A DNA stretch of 64,000 nucleotides from Streptomyces olivaceoviridis. Its GTDB lineage: Bacteria > Actinomycetota > Actinomycetes > Streptomycetales > Streptomycetaceae. A program made the position numbers and the translations under genes. The notes below the pieces were generated by a model. It was not told the DNA's origin. It worked only from the letters and a program-made list of their open reading frames with translations, and searched no databases. Within the stretch, counting starts at the first letter, position 1. Each line of letters begins with the position of its first letter. Of the stretch, positions 8,592-16,745 are shown one piece after another. The stretch is taken from assembly GCF_014650115.1 (NCBI RefSeq), contig NZ_BMUI01000016.1, positions 124,001-188,000 of the forward strand. Reading direction: 5' to 3'.

Positions 8592-9216
8592 CCGCCGGCC
8601 GCCAGGGCCTGTCGCCGAGGACGTCCACGCACAGTCCGATCACCGGCACGCACACCCCGCCCGGACGGGGCCCCGGCTCCGCCGGGCCGTGGCTCGGGGC
8701 CTGAGTCGGTGTGGGGGTCGCCGGGGCCGGGCGCGGGGCGGACGCCGTCGGCGCGGGCGGCCGGGACGTGCCGCTCGGCGGGCCCGGGGTCCGGCTCGGC
8801 CGGGCGGTCGGTACGGCGGTGTCGCCGGGCGCTGTCGTGGCCGTGCCCGCGCCCGGTGCCGTACGGAACGGGGAGCCGGTGGGCGTCGACGTGAGGCTCC
8901 TGCCGCCCATGGCGGAGGTCGCCGACGGCAGTGCGGTCGGGGCGGCGGCGATGGTGGCCGCGGCGTCGGCGGAGCGGTCCGCGGACCCGCCGCCCGCGCC
9001 GAGCCGGGGCTCGGCCTCCGCCGTGCCCGGCACGCCGACTCGCGCGTCCGGGGCGGCCCGGACCAGGCTGAGCACACCCGCGGCCAGTGCGAGGCCGCCG
9101 GCCGCGAGCAGCACCTTGCGCGGCCGGGGCTTGCGATGCCGGCCGCGCCGTACTCCCGGCGTACGCTCCGGCGCGCCGTCCCGCTCCGCGCCGGAGGGTG
9201 CAGGTATCGGTGTCAT
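8566..9216 (-). CDS. Membrane-anchored Pro/Ala/Thr-rich protein, unknown function
   Basis: The 216-residue product starts with a basic head (RRGRHRKPRPRK) and one transmembrane helix at about residues 33-53. A low-complexity Ser/Thr/Pro/Ala extracellular region follows, ending in the motif GVCVPVIGLCVDVLGD, which has two cysteines. The layout suggests a signal-anchored surface protein with a small C-terminal disulphide loop. No domain is recognised. It is convergent with cya and overlaps it by 26 bases. Confidence 0.7.
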   Translation of the reverse strand: MTPIPAPSGAERDGAPERTPGVRRGRHRKPRPRKVLLAAGGLALAAGVLSLVRAAPDARVGVPGTAEAEPRLGAGGGSADRSADAAATIAAAPTALPSATSAMGGRSLTSTPTGSPFRTAPGAGTATTAPGDTAVPTARPSRTPGPPSGTSRPPAPTASAPRPAPATPTPTQAPSHGPAEPGPRPGGVCVPVIGLCVDVLGDRPWRPAATAGRRGG

Positions 9217-9368
9217 GGGTCCCGCACGCTATGCGCTCGTGTGGGCGGTGTGCGGGGAGAAGGCCGGGATGTCACTCGAACGGGTGTAGCCCCCTGGACT
9301 TCACGGGAGGGGGCCCGGCTGCGATGATCGGACCGACGGCAGTTAACCCGCGTTAACCGGAGGGTGTC

Positions 9369-10163
9369 ATGGGCGAGGAGCGGTTCGGGGAGTTCGTGCT
9401 GGTGCGGCGGCACGGGCACGTCGCGGAGCTGGTGCTGGACCGGCCCAAGGCGATGAACGCGGTCTCCACGGAGATGGCCCGTTCCCTCGCGGGCGCGTGC
9501 GCCGCGCTCTCCGCCGACCGGGACGCCCGGGTGGTCGTCCTGACCTCGTCGCACGAGCGGGCGTTCTGCGTGGGGGCGGACCTGAAGGAGCGGAACTCCT
9601 TCACGGACGCCGACCTGGTACGGCAGCGGCCGGTGGCGCGCGGGGCGTACACCGGGGTGCTGGAGCTGCCGATGCCGACGATCGCGGCGGTGCACGGCTT
9701 CGCGCTGGGCGGCGGGTTCGAGCTGGCGCTGTCCTGCGACCTGATCGTGGCGGACCGTACGGCCGTGGTGGGGCTGCCGGAGGTGTCCGTGGGTGTGATC
9801 CCGGGCGGTGGCGGCACCCAGCTGCTGCCCCGGCGGGTCGGCGCGGCCCGCGCGGCGGAGCTGGTCTTCTCGGCGCGGCGCGTGGAGGCGGCGGAGGCGG
9901 CCGAGCTGGGGCTGGTGGACCGGCTGGTGGAGCCCGGCCGGGACCGCGAGGAGGCACTGGCGCTGGCCGAGCGGATCGCCGGGAACTCGCCGGTGGGGCT
10001 GCGGGCGGCGAAGCGGGCGCTGCGCCTGGGGCACGGGCTGGACCTGCGGGCCGGGCTGGAGGTGGAGGACGCGGCCTGGCGCTCGGTGGCCTTCTCGGGC
10101 GACCGGGCGGAGGGCGTGGCGGCGTTCAACGAGAAGCGCAAGCCGGAGTGGCCGGGGGAGTGA
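9369..10163 (+). CDS. Enoyl-CoA hydratase/isomerase family protein
   Basis: This 264-residue crotonase has the oxyanion-hole segments AFCVGADLKER and ALGGGFELALSCD, and both catalytic acids of true hydratases are kept: Glu118 in GGGFELA and Glu138 in GLPEVSVGVIPG. It therefore probably hydrates trans-2-enoyl-CoA in fatty or branched-chain acyl degradation, although the exact substrate is not readable. The ATG at 9369 follows GGAGGGTGTC, a strong ribosome site. It is followed by a long repeat-filled gap and appears to be a single-gene unit. Confidence 0.9.
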   Translation: MGEERFGEFVLVRRHGHVAELVLDRPKAMNAVSTEMARSLAGACAALSADRDARVVVLTSSHERAFCVGADLKERNSFTDADLVRQRPVARGAYTGVLELPMPTIAAVHGFALGGGFELALSCDLIVADRTAVVGLPEVSVGVIPGGGGTQLLPRRVGAARAAELVFSARRVEAAEAAELGLVDRLVEPGRDREEALALAERIAGNSPVGLRAAKRALRLGHGLDLRAGLEVEDAAWRSVAFSGDRAEGVAAFNEKRKPEWPGE

Positions 10164-10237
10164 GGCGCTCCGCGCTGTGGCTGGGCGGTCCGAGGCGCTG
10201 AGGGCGGAGCGATGCCCGCAGGCCGCGGCGGCCGGCA

Positions 10238-10560
10238 GCGCCCCGAAGGGGCGCGGGGAACTGCGCGACCGGCCACGGCGCACCCGCACCCGGCAATGGT
10301 CCGGGGGCCCCGAGCCGCACGCCGCGAGCCCCACGCACCCGCACTCGGCAATGGCCGGAGGGTCGGCGCCCTGAAGGGGCGCGGGGAACTGCGCGACCAG
10401 CCACGGCGCACCCGCACCCGGCAATGGTCCCGGGGCCCCGAGCCGCATGCCGCGAGCCCCACGCACCCGTACCCTGCGACGGCCCGGGACCTGAGCCGCA
10501 TGCCGCAAGCCAGAGCGCACCCGCACCCGCCAACGGCCCGGGACCCGAGCCGCCACCCGC
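10238..10560. repeat. Tandem repeat block (128-bp period, then about 54-bp units)
   Basis: The 499-bp gap between the hydratase gene and cdgE is filled mostly by repeats. Two copies of a 128-bp unit start at 10239 and 10367; each opens with the dispersed hairpin repeat (GGGGCGCGGGGAACTGCGCG). The rest of each unit is built from a shorter sequence around GAGCCGCAYGCCGCGAGCC and CCCGCACCCGGCAATGG, which recurs in weaker copies up to about 10560. No ORF or RNA gene is recognised within it. Confidence 0.8.
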
Positions 10561-10662
10561 ACCCCGCGAGCCCCCCACCCGCCCCCCGGCGGAGCGCACG
10601 GCTCGCCACCTGATCGCCGCACCCACACCCCCAAACCACCCATTCCTCCCTAACCTGGAGTA

Positions 10663-11805
10663 ATGGGTGAGGACAAGCGGCTGACCGCAGTCGTGGCGCT
10701 GGCGCAGGGCATGGCGGCGGCGCACACCCCGCGGGAGTGCTGGCAGGCCGCCGCCCTCGGCGCCTGCCACGCGCTGGACGGCAGCTTCGCCGCGCTGTCG
10801 GTGTGGGAACGCGAACTCGGCCGGCTCCGGGTCCTCGTGAACGTGGGCGACCGCGCCCCGGACGAAGAGGAGTTCCCGGAGGCCGAGACCTACCCGGTGC
10901 ACCAGTTCCCGGAGATCACCGAGTTCCTGCACGAGCGGTGGGCCGGCGGCGGCGGTCCCAACGCCTGGGTGGAGACGGCCGAGGGCACGGCGAAGGGCAC
11001 CCCCGGCTACTTCCACCAGCGCGTCGCCGCCCTGCGCCGCCGCGGTCGCGGCTGCTGCGTGGTCGCGCCCGTCGTCCTGCACGGCCGGGCCTGGGGTGAG
11101 CTGTATGTGGCGCGGCCGGTCGGCGAGCCCCTCTTCGCGCGGGCCGACGCCGACTTCGCGACCGTCCTCGCCGCCGTCGTCGCCGCGGGCATCGCACAGA
11201 CCGAGCGGCTGGAGGAGGCCCGCCGGCTCGCGTACACCGACGCCCTCACCGGGCTGGCCAACCGCCGTGCCGTGGACGTACGCCTGGAGGAGGCCGTGGA
11301 GCGGCACCGGGCGGAGGGCGTGGTCGTCAGCCTGGTCGTCTGCGACCTCAACGGGCTCAAGCGGGTCAACGACACCCTCGGGCACGCCGTCGGCGACCGT
11401 CTGCTCGAACGCTTCGGCTCGGTGCTGTCGCTGTGCGGTGCGATGGTGCCGGGCGCGCTGGCCGCACGCCTCGGCGGGGACGAGTTCTGTCTGCTCGCGG
11501 TCGGGCCGCCCGCCGACGACGTGGTGAAGGCGGCCGACGAACTGTGCCGGCGGGCCGGTGCGCTGGAGCCGGGGGAGGGCGTCGCCTGCGGGGTCGCCTC
11601 GACCGAGGACGCGATCGGGGAGGTGCGGGACGCCCGCCGGCTGTTCCGGCTCGCGGACGCCGCCCAGTACCGGGCGAAGGCGCTGCGCCTGGACCGGCCG
11701 GTGGTGGCCGGCCGGGAGGGACCGGACGATCCGGTCGTGCGGCTGGCCGACGCGCCACCGCCCTCGCGGGCCGAGCGGCGCCGGTTCCGTGGACGCCGGC
11801 CGTGA
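10663..11805 (+). CDS. cdgE: GAF-GGDEF diguanylate cyclase
   Basis: The 380-residue protein has a GAF-like sensor domain (about 10-180), a short linker helix, and a GGDEF domain (about 190-345) opening with YTDALTGLANRRA. The active-site loop is an intact GGDEF at 271-275, so it should make c-di-GMP from two GTP. The RxxD product-inhibition site expected five residues before the motif is absent (PGALAARL there). There is no membrane segment, so the sensor is cytoplasmic. In S. coelicolor the orthologue is CdgE, part of the c-di-GMP network that controls BldD and development. The tail after 345 is basic and unstructured. Confidence 0.9.
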   Translation: MGEDKRLTAVVALAQGMAAAHTPRECWQAAALGACHALDGSFAALSVWERELGRLRVLVNVGDRAPDEEEFPEAETYPVHQFPEITEFLHERWAGGGGPNAWVETAEGTAKGTPGYFHQRVAALRRRGRGCCVVAPVVLHGRAWGELYVARPVGEPLFARADADFATVLAAVVAAGIAQTERLEEARRLAYTDALTGLANRRAVDVRLEEAVERHRAEGVVVSLVVCDLNGLKRVNDTLGHAVGDRLLERFGSVLSLCGAMVPGALAARLGGDEFCLLAVGPPADDVVKAADELCRRAGALEPGEGVACGVASTEDAIGEVRDARRLFRLADAAQYRAKALRLDRPVVAGREGPDDPVVRLADAPPPSRAERRRFRGRRP

Positions 11806-11887
11806 GGCGAAGCCCACACCGCGCGGTAAGGGGCGCTCCCGGTCCCCACTAGTGACACCAGGGCATTCAATGCGTACGCTCCTGAAT

Positions 11888-13432
11888 ATGGATATGCACA
11901 CTGTGGTGGTGGGAACGTCCGGGGTCACCGCGTCCGACGTTCTCGCCGTGGCGCGCGGCGGTGCCCGCATCGAGCTGTCGGCGGAGGCGGTGGCGGCCCT
12001 CGCGGCGGCCCGGGAGATCGTGGACGCCCTCGCGGCCAAGCCCGACCCGGTCTACGGCGTCTCCACCGGCTTCGGCGCCCTGGCGACCCGGCACATCAGC
12101 CAGGAACTGCGCGCCCAGCTACAGCGCAACATCGTCCGCTCGCACGCCGCCGGCATGGGGCCCAGGGTGGAGCGCGAGGTCGTACGGGCCCTGATGTTCC
12201 TGCGGCTGAAGACCGTCTGCTCCGGGCACACCGGTGTGCGGCCCGAGGTCGCGCAGACCATGGCCGACGTGCTGAACGCCGGGATCACCCCGGTCGTGCA
12301 CGAGTACGGCTCCCTCGGCTGCTCCGGCGACCTGGCCCCGCTGTCCCACTGCGCCCTCACCCTCATGGGAGAAGGGGAGGCGGAGGGCCCCGACGGCACC
12401 GTGCGACCCGCCGGCGAGCTGCTCGCCGAGCACGGGATCGCCCCGGTCGAGCTGCGCGAGAAGGAGGGCCTCGCCCTCCTCAACGGCACCGACGGCATGC
12501 TCGGCATGCTGGTCATGGCCCTCGCCGACCTCGACACCCTCTACAAGTCCGCCGACGTCACCGCCGCCCTCACCCTGGAGGCGCTGCTCGGCACCGACAA
12601 GGTGCTCGCGCCCGAACTGCACGCCATCCGGCCCCATCCGGGCCAGGGCGCCTCCGCCGCCAACATGCTCGCCGTGCTCAAGGGCTCCCAGCTCACCGGC
12701 CACCACCAGGACGACGCGCCCCGCGTCCAGGACGCCTACTCGGTGCGCTGCGCCCCGCAGGTCGCCGGCGCCGGCCGCGACACCCTCGCGCACGCCCGCC
12801 TGGTCGCCGAGCGCGAGCTGGCCTCCGCCGTGGACAACCCCGTCGTGCTGCCCGACGGGCGCGTGGAGTCCAACGGCAACTTCCACGGCGCTCCCGTGGC
12901 CTACGTCCTGGACTTCCTCGCCATCGCCGCCGCCGACCTCGGCTCCATCGCCGAGCGCCGCACCGACCGGCTGCTGGACAAGAACCGCAGCCACGGCCTG
13001 CCGCCGTTCCTCGCCGACGACGCCGGCGTGGACTCCGGTCTGATGATCGCCCAGTACACGCAGGCCGCGCTGGTCAGCGAGCTCAAGCGGCTCGCCGTAC
13101 CGGCCTCCGCGGACTCGATCCCGTCCTCCGCCATGCAGGAGGACCACGTCTCCATGGGCTGGTCGGCCGCGCGCAAGCTGCGCACCGCCGTGGACAACCT
13201 CACCCGGGTCATCGCCATCGAGCTGTACGCGGCCACCCGCGCCATCGAGCTGCGCGAGGGCCTCACCCCGGCGCCCGCCTCCCAGGCGGTCATCGAGGCC
13301 GTCCGGGGCGCGGGGGTGCAGGGCCCCGGTCCGGACCGGTTCCTGGCGCCCGACCTGGCCGCCGCCGACGCCTTCGTGCGCGCCGGCGATCTCGTGGCGG
13401 CCGTGGAGAAGGTCACCGGCCCGCTCCGGTGA
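11888..13432 (+). CDS. hutH: Histidine ammonia-lyase
   Basis: The enzyme deaminates L-histidine to trans-urocanate, the first step of histidine use. It has the aromatic ammonia-lyase fold with VYGVSTGFGALA near the N-terminus and the MIO-forming site in EYGSLGCSGDLAPL. The triad that cyclises is Cys145-Ser146-Gly147 instead of the commoner Ala-Ser-Gly; I recall the same in other Streptomyces HutH. The start is uncertain: ATG 11888 is used here, ATG 11894 would give the 512 residues usual in the genus, and ATG 11870 is also in frame. The open frame back to 11558 lies inside cdgE and is ignored. A strong hairpin follows. Confidence 0.94.
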   Translation: MDMHTVVVGTSGVTASDVLAVARGGARIELSAEAVAALAAAREIVDALAAKPDPVYGVSTGFGALATRHISQELRAQLQRNIVRSHAAGMGPRVEREVVRALMFLRLKTVCSGHTGVRPEVAQTMADVLNAGITPVVHEYGSLGCSGDLAPLSHCALTLMGEGEAEGPDGTVRPAGELLAEHGIAPVELREKEGLALLNGTDGMLGMLVMALADLDTLYKSADVTAALTLEALLGTDKVLAPELHAIRPHPGQGASAANMLAVLKGSQLTGHHQDDAPRVQDAYSVRCAPQVAGAGRDTLAHARLVAERELASAVDNPVVLPDGRVESNGNFHGAPVAYVLDFLAIAAADLGSIAERRTDRLLDKNRSHGLPPFLADDAGVDSGLMIAQYTQAALVSELKRLAVPASADSIPSSAMQEDHVSMGWSAARKLRTAVDNLTRVIAIELYAATRAIELREGLTPAPASQAVIEAVRGAGVQGPGPDRFLAPDLAAADAFVRAGDLVAAVEKVTGPLR

Positions 13433-13438
13433 ACGCGC

Positions 13439-13464
13439 GGGGCCCCGGCAGCTGCCGGGGCCCC
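13439..13464. terminator. Bidirectional hairpin terminator between convergent genes
   Basis: A perfect 26-bp palindrome with 11-bp GC arms around AGCT lies 6 bp after the hutH stop and 20 bp after the stop of the convergent lipoprotein gene. There is no T-tract, which is usual for Streptomyces terminators. Confidence 0.8.
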
Positions 13465-13484
13465 GACACACTACGGAAGAAACG

Positions 13485-14282
13485 TCACTTCAGCTTGGCG
13501 GCCTGCGCCTTCACCACCGGAGCGGAGACCGTGTAGGCCTTCTTGCTCATCATCGCCCCGATGTTGATCGTGGTGTACGTGGCGAGGGTGTTCCCGTGCC
13601 GCACGACCTCGGCGTGCAGCGGCAGGGCGCCGTCCTTGCCCGCGTCGTTGGTCGCGGTGAAGGCCACCGACGCGTCACCCGTGCCCGAGGACTTCTCCTC
13701 GGCGACCTTGGTGAACTTGCCCTTCTCGCCGTCCTGTTCGCCGGAGAAGCCGTCCGCGCAGGCCGTGACCCCGTCGGAGACCGACTTCAGGGCCTGCTCG
13801 GCGCCGTCGCCGTCGTACGAGGCCAGGGTGACCACGGTGACGTCCAGGTCCATGGACTTGTTGATCGCGTCCTCGAACTTGCCGTCGGCCAGGTCGTCCA
13901 GGGACGTGGCGTCGTCCGTGGGGTCCTTCTTCTTGTCCTCCGTGGCCATGCGGCTGGTGTCCGCCGCCGGTTCACCGGGCGCGATGCCGGTGAACGCCTG
14001 GAGCACCGGCCGGCACTTGGCGTCGTCGGACGTGACCTTGCCGCGGTCGGGGATGCCGCCCTCGACGGGGCCCACCTCGTACCCGGGCACCTCGCCCTTG
14101 GCGATGATCAGCTTCTTCAGTTCGGCGGCGCTCAGCGCTTTGGCGGCCGGCTTCGCCGCGTCCGGGCCCTTGGCGTCCCCGGAGTCCTTCGACCCCTCGT
14201 CGCCACAGCCCGTGAGGAGGGCGAGCGACAGCGCGCTCACAGCTGCGGTGGCGCACAGCCGCACGCCCGATGATCTCTTCAT
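13485..14282 (-). CDS. Secreted lipoprotein, unknown function
   Basis: The 265-residue protein has a lipoprotein signal peptide with lipobox LLTGC (Cys26), then a Lys/Asp-rich spacer and a soluble domain (about 50-265) beginning LSAAELKKLIIAKGEVPGY. The domain resembles the small alpha/beta sensor-like lipoproteins common in actinobacteria, but I cannot name the family. Two cysteines (in DAKCRP and TACADG) could form a disulphide. It would sit on the outer face of the membrane. The neighbouring LAXTG protein shares its strand. Confidence 0.82.
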   Translation of the reverse strand: MKRSSGVRLCATAAVSALSLALLTGCGDEGSKDSGDAKGPDAAKPAAKALSAAELKKLIIAKGEVPGYEVGPVEGGIPDRGKVTSDDAKCRPVLQAFTGIAPGEPAADTSRMATEDKKKDPTDDATSLDDLADGKFEDAINKSMDLDVTVVTLASYDGDGAEQALKSVSDGVTACADGFSGEQDGEKGKFTKVAEEKSSGTGDASVAFTATNDAGKDGALPLHAEVVRHGNTLATYTTINIGAMMSKKAYTVSAPVVKAQAAKLK

Positions 14283-14324
14283 GGGCGAACTATGTGCGGG
14301 CTGTCAAAGTTTCGTCAAGGACGA

Positions 14325-14651
14325 TTAAAACCCCAGGCGCTCCCGGCGCACCGCATACACGACGAATCCGGCACCCACGGCGAGGAAGAGGCTGCCGCCG
14401 ACGACGTACGGCGTGGTGTCGAAGCTGCCCGTGTCGGCCAGCTCGGTCTCCTCCGCCGCCGCCCGGTCCGCGCCCTCGGCGGTCGCCACCGTCACCGCTC
14501 TGGCCTGTGTGACCTGCGACGGCGCGGACGTCCGCGCCGTCTGTGGCGCCGGGGCGTCCTGCGAGGCGTTCGCGGACGGGACGAACCACAGGGCGCACAG
14601 CAGGGTGCCCGCGGCGGTGGCGGTCAGCAGCGGACGGCGAGCGGATGACAC
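14325..14651 (-). CDS. Small LAXTG-anchored surface protein (class E sortase substrate)
   Basis: This 108-residue protein has a cleavable signal peptide (cut near SANAS), a short Ala/Thr-rich mature region of about 40 residues, then LADTG at 71-75, a hydrophobic helix and a positive tail RRERLGF. That is a complete cell-wall sorting signal of the LAXTG type used by Streptomyces class E sortases, the enzymes that anchor long chaplins. The mature part is too small for a recognisable domain. It is not a chaplin. Confidence 0.78.
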   Translation of the reverse strand: MSSARRPLLTATAAGTLLCALWFVPSANASQDAPAPQTARTSAPSQVTQARAVTVATAEGADRAAAEETELADTGSFDTTPYVVGGSLFLAVGAGFVVYAVRRERLGF

Positions 14652-14760
14652 GGAATATCGATCCCCTTGTGACGCTGGCGAATTGGCCGTGTGGGGCGAT
14701 GTTAGTGAAAGGCGCGGGTCACAGGAAAGTCACGGGAGGTTTCGGCCGTACGCTCCCGCC

Positions 14761-15105
14761 ATGAGCACAGAAGAGACATCACGTTTTGTGCGGCTTCGCG
14801 TGGAGCTGGTGCTGGAAGTACAGGACGACGACGAGGTGGCCAAGGCCGCGCTGCGCCGGATCGCCGGGGATCCGGAGCTCCCGGAGGGGGAGCGGGCCCA
14901 GGCCGAGGCCGCTGTGACGGAAGACACCGCGGAGGCCCTCGCGTATCTCGTGGACCCGTTCGACCTGGTCAGCGAGGTGCCCGGAGTGGAACTCCAGCAG
15001 GCGTCCTGGTCCAGCGAGCGGGTCGACTACGACCCCGATTCGCCGGACTGGGACCTGGACGAGGATGATGGGGCGGACGACGAGGAAGAGGACGGCATCG
15101 GCTGA
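14761..15105 (+). CDS. Small acidic cytosolic protein, unknown function
   Basis: The 114-residue product starts MSTEETSRFVRLRVELVLEV and ends in a very acidic tail (DEDDGADDEEEDGIG). It has no signal peptide or membrane helix. The middle is helical, with a VSEVPGVELQQASW segment. I do not recognise a family. The ATG at 14761 is preceded by CCGCC without a clear ribosome site, and the relatively AT-rich DNA at 14640-14760 probably holds the promoter. Confidence 0.72.
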   Translation: MSTEETSRFVRLRVELVLEVQDDDEVAKAALRRIAGDPELPEGERAQAEAAVTEDTAEALAYLVDPFDLVSEVPGVELQQASWSSERVDYDPDSPDWDLDEDDGADDEEEDGIG

Positions 15106-15345
15106 GCGTCACGGGGCACCCAGGACCCCGGACGGCAACCGCCGTCCGGGGTTTCGTCGTCCCGGGGGACGCACGGACCGACTCCCGCACCACCGGCACC
15201 GCCGCGGACGCGACCGTGTTCCGCGGACGTGGGATGCCCCACAGGACCATGGGCTGGGGAACGGGACGGGCCGGCCGTAGCGTTGACGGTTCTTGGCGGG
15301 GACTCTCTGGGTTATCGCGACTCGGCAACGATGGAGACGTTTGTG

Positions 15346-16590
15346 ATGACGGACAGTATGCGGCGCAGGGGCCTGACGGCCGCGTCCGCTCTGCTCGGTG
15401 GTGTGCTGGTGCTGACGGCGTGTTCGGGCGGTGGCGCCGACGCCTCCGGTGGCAAGGACACCTCGCAGGCCAAGGTCGACGAGGCGGCGGCCAAGAAGTC
15501 GTCGGAGGCGCAGATCACGATCACGCCCAAGGACGGCTCCAACAACGCGTCGATCAACAACTCCGCGGCCGTCACCGTGCGCAAGGGCACGCTCACCACC
15601 GTCACGATGACCAGCCAGGACGGCAAGACCGTCGACGGCCGGCTGTCCGCCGACAAGACGAGCTGGAAGCCCAGCGTCCAGCTGGAGCGCTCCACCACCT
15701 ACAGGCTCGCCGCGGAGGCCAAGGACTCCGATGGCCGCATAGCCCACGAGAACGCGTCCTTCACCACGGTCTCCCCGGCCAACAGCTTCATCGGCACCTT
15801 CACCCCGGACAACGGCGCCACGGTCGGTGTCGGCATGCCGGTGTCGATCAACTTCGACAAGGCGATCACCAACAAGGCGGCCGTGCAGAAGGGCATCACG
15901 GTCAGCTCCACCAGCGGCCAGGAGATCGCCTGCCACTGGTTCAACGCCAACCGCATGGACTGCCGCCCGGAGGAGTACTGGAAGGAAGGCTCCACCGTCA
16001 CGCTGAAGCTCGCGCTCGACGGCGTCCAGGGCGCCAGCGGCGTCTACGGCGTCCAGCAGAAGACGGTCACCTTCCACATCGGCCGCAACCAGGTCTCGTA
16101 CGTCGACGCGCAGACCAAGCAGATGAAGATCACGCAGGACGGCAAGGTCGTCAAGACCATACCCATCTCCGCCGGCTCGCCCGAGAACAAGACGTACGAG
16201 GGCCAGATGGTGGTCTCCGAGAAGTTCAAGGAGACCCGGATGAACGGCGCGACGGTCGGCTTCACCGACGACGACGGCAAGGGCGAGTACGACATCAAGG
16301 ACGTGCCGCACGCCATGCGCCTGACCAACTCCGGCACCTTCATCCACGGCAACTACTGGGGCGCCCCCTCGGTGTTCGGCAACGTGAACACCAGCCACGG
16401 CTGCGTCGGCCTCCAGGACAAGAAGGGTGCCAACGACCCCAGCACGCCGGCGGCCTGGTTCTACAACCACACGCTGATCGGTGACGTCGTGGTCGTCCAG
16501 AACACCGGCGACAAGACCGTCTCGCCGGACAACGGCCTCAACGGCTGGAACATGGACTGGGCGCAGTGGAAGGCCGGCTCGGCCGTCTGA
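15346..16590 (+). CDS. L,D-transpeptidase lipoprotein
   Basis: The 414-residue protein has lipobox VLTAC (Cys26), two Ig-like bacterial domains (about 55-145 and 146-245), and a C-terminal YkuD catalytic domain with FIHG at 332-335 and the nucleophile Cys353 in NTSHGCVGL. Such enzymes form 3-3 cross-links in peptidoglycan and resist most beta-lactams. The ATG at 15346 was chosen because GGAGA lies 8 bp upstream; the in-frame ATG at 15331 has no ribosome site. A canonical intrinsic terminator follows at 16609. From memory an orthologue exists in S. coelicolor at this place. Confidence 0.93.
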   Translation: MTDSMRRRGLTAASALLGGVLVLTACSGGGADASGGKDTSQAKVDEAAAKKSSEAQITITPKDGSNNASINNSAAVTVRKGTLTTVTMTSQDGKTVDGRLSADKTSWKPSVQLERSTTYRLAAEAKDSDGRIAHENASFTTVSPANSFIGTFTPDNGATVGVGMPVSINFDKAITNKAAVQKGITVSSTSGQEIACHWFNANRMDCRPEEYWKEGSTVTLKLALDGVQGASGVYGVQQKTVTFHIGRNQVSYVDAQTKQMKITQDGKVVKTIPISAGSPENKTYEGQMVVSEKFKETRMNGATVGFTDDDGKGEYDIKDVPHAMRLTNSGTFIHGNYWGAPSVFGNVNTSHGCVGLQDKKGANDPSTPAAWFYNHTLIGDVVVVQNTGDKTVSPDNGLNGWNMDWAQWKAGSAV

Positions 16591-16608
16591 CGCCCCCTCA
16601 CCCGCCGT

Positions 16609-16643
16609 GCCGGTGCCGCCCCCAGGGGCGGCACCGGCTTTTT
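16609..16643 (+). terminator. Rho-independent terminator
   Basis: A perfect 14-bp stem (GCCGGTGCCGCCCC with its complement at 16625-16638) with a two-base loop is followed by five Ts. It lies 19 bp after the L,D-transpeptidase stop and is the clearest factor-independent terminator in the window. Confidence 0.92.
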
Positions 16644-16745
16644 CACGGGCGCCCACCCGGCGGTCCCGAGGCCGGCCGAAGCCTTCTCATGCTTCTCTTA
16701 TGTCGGCCTTATGGTGCCATCACGGTCCGTCCCTAGCTTGCGGCC

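Noticed and set aside
10238..10560. CRISPR array
   Set aside because: Repeat period is 128 bp with whole-unit similarity; there are no unique spacers of 30-40 bp and no cas genes.
11558..11887. N-terminal extension of hutH by 110 residues
   Set aside because: It lies within cdgE, shows out-of-frame composition and is not part of the enzyme family.
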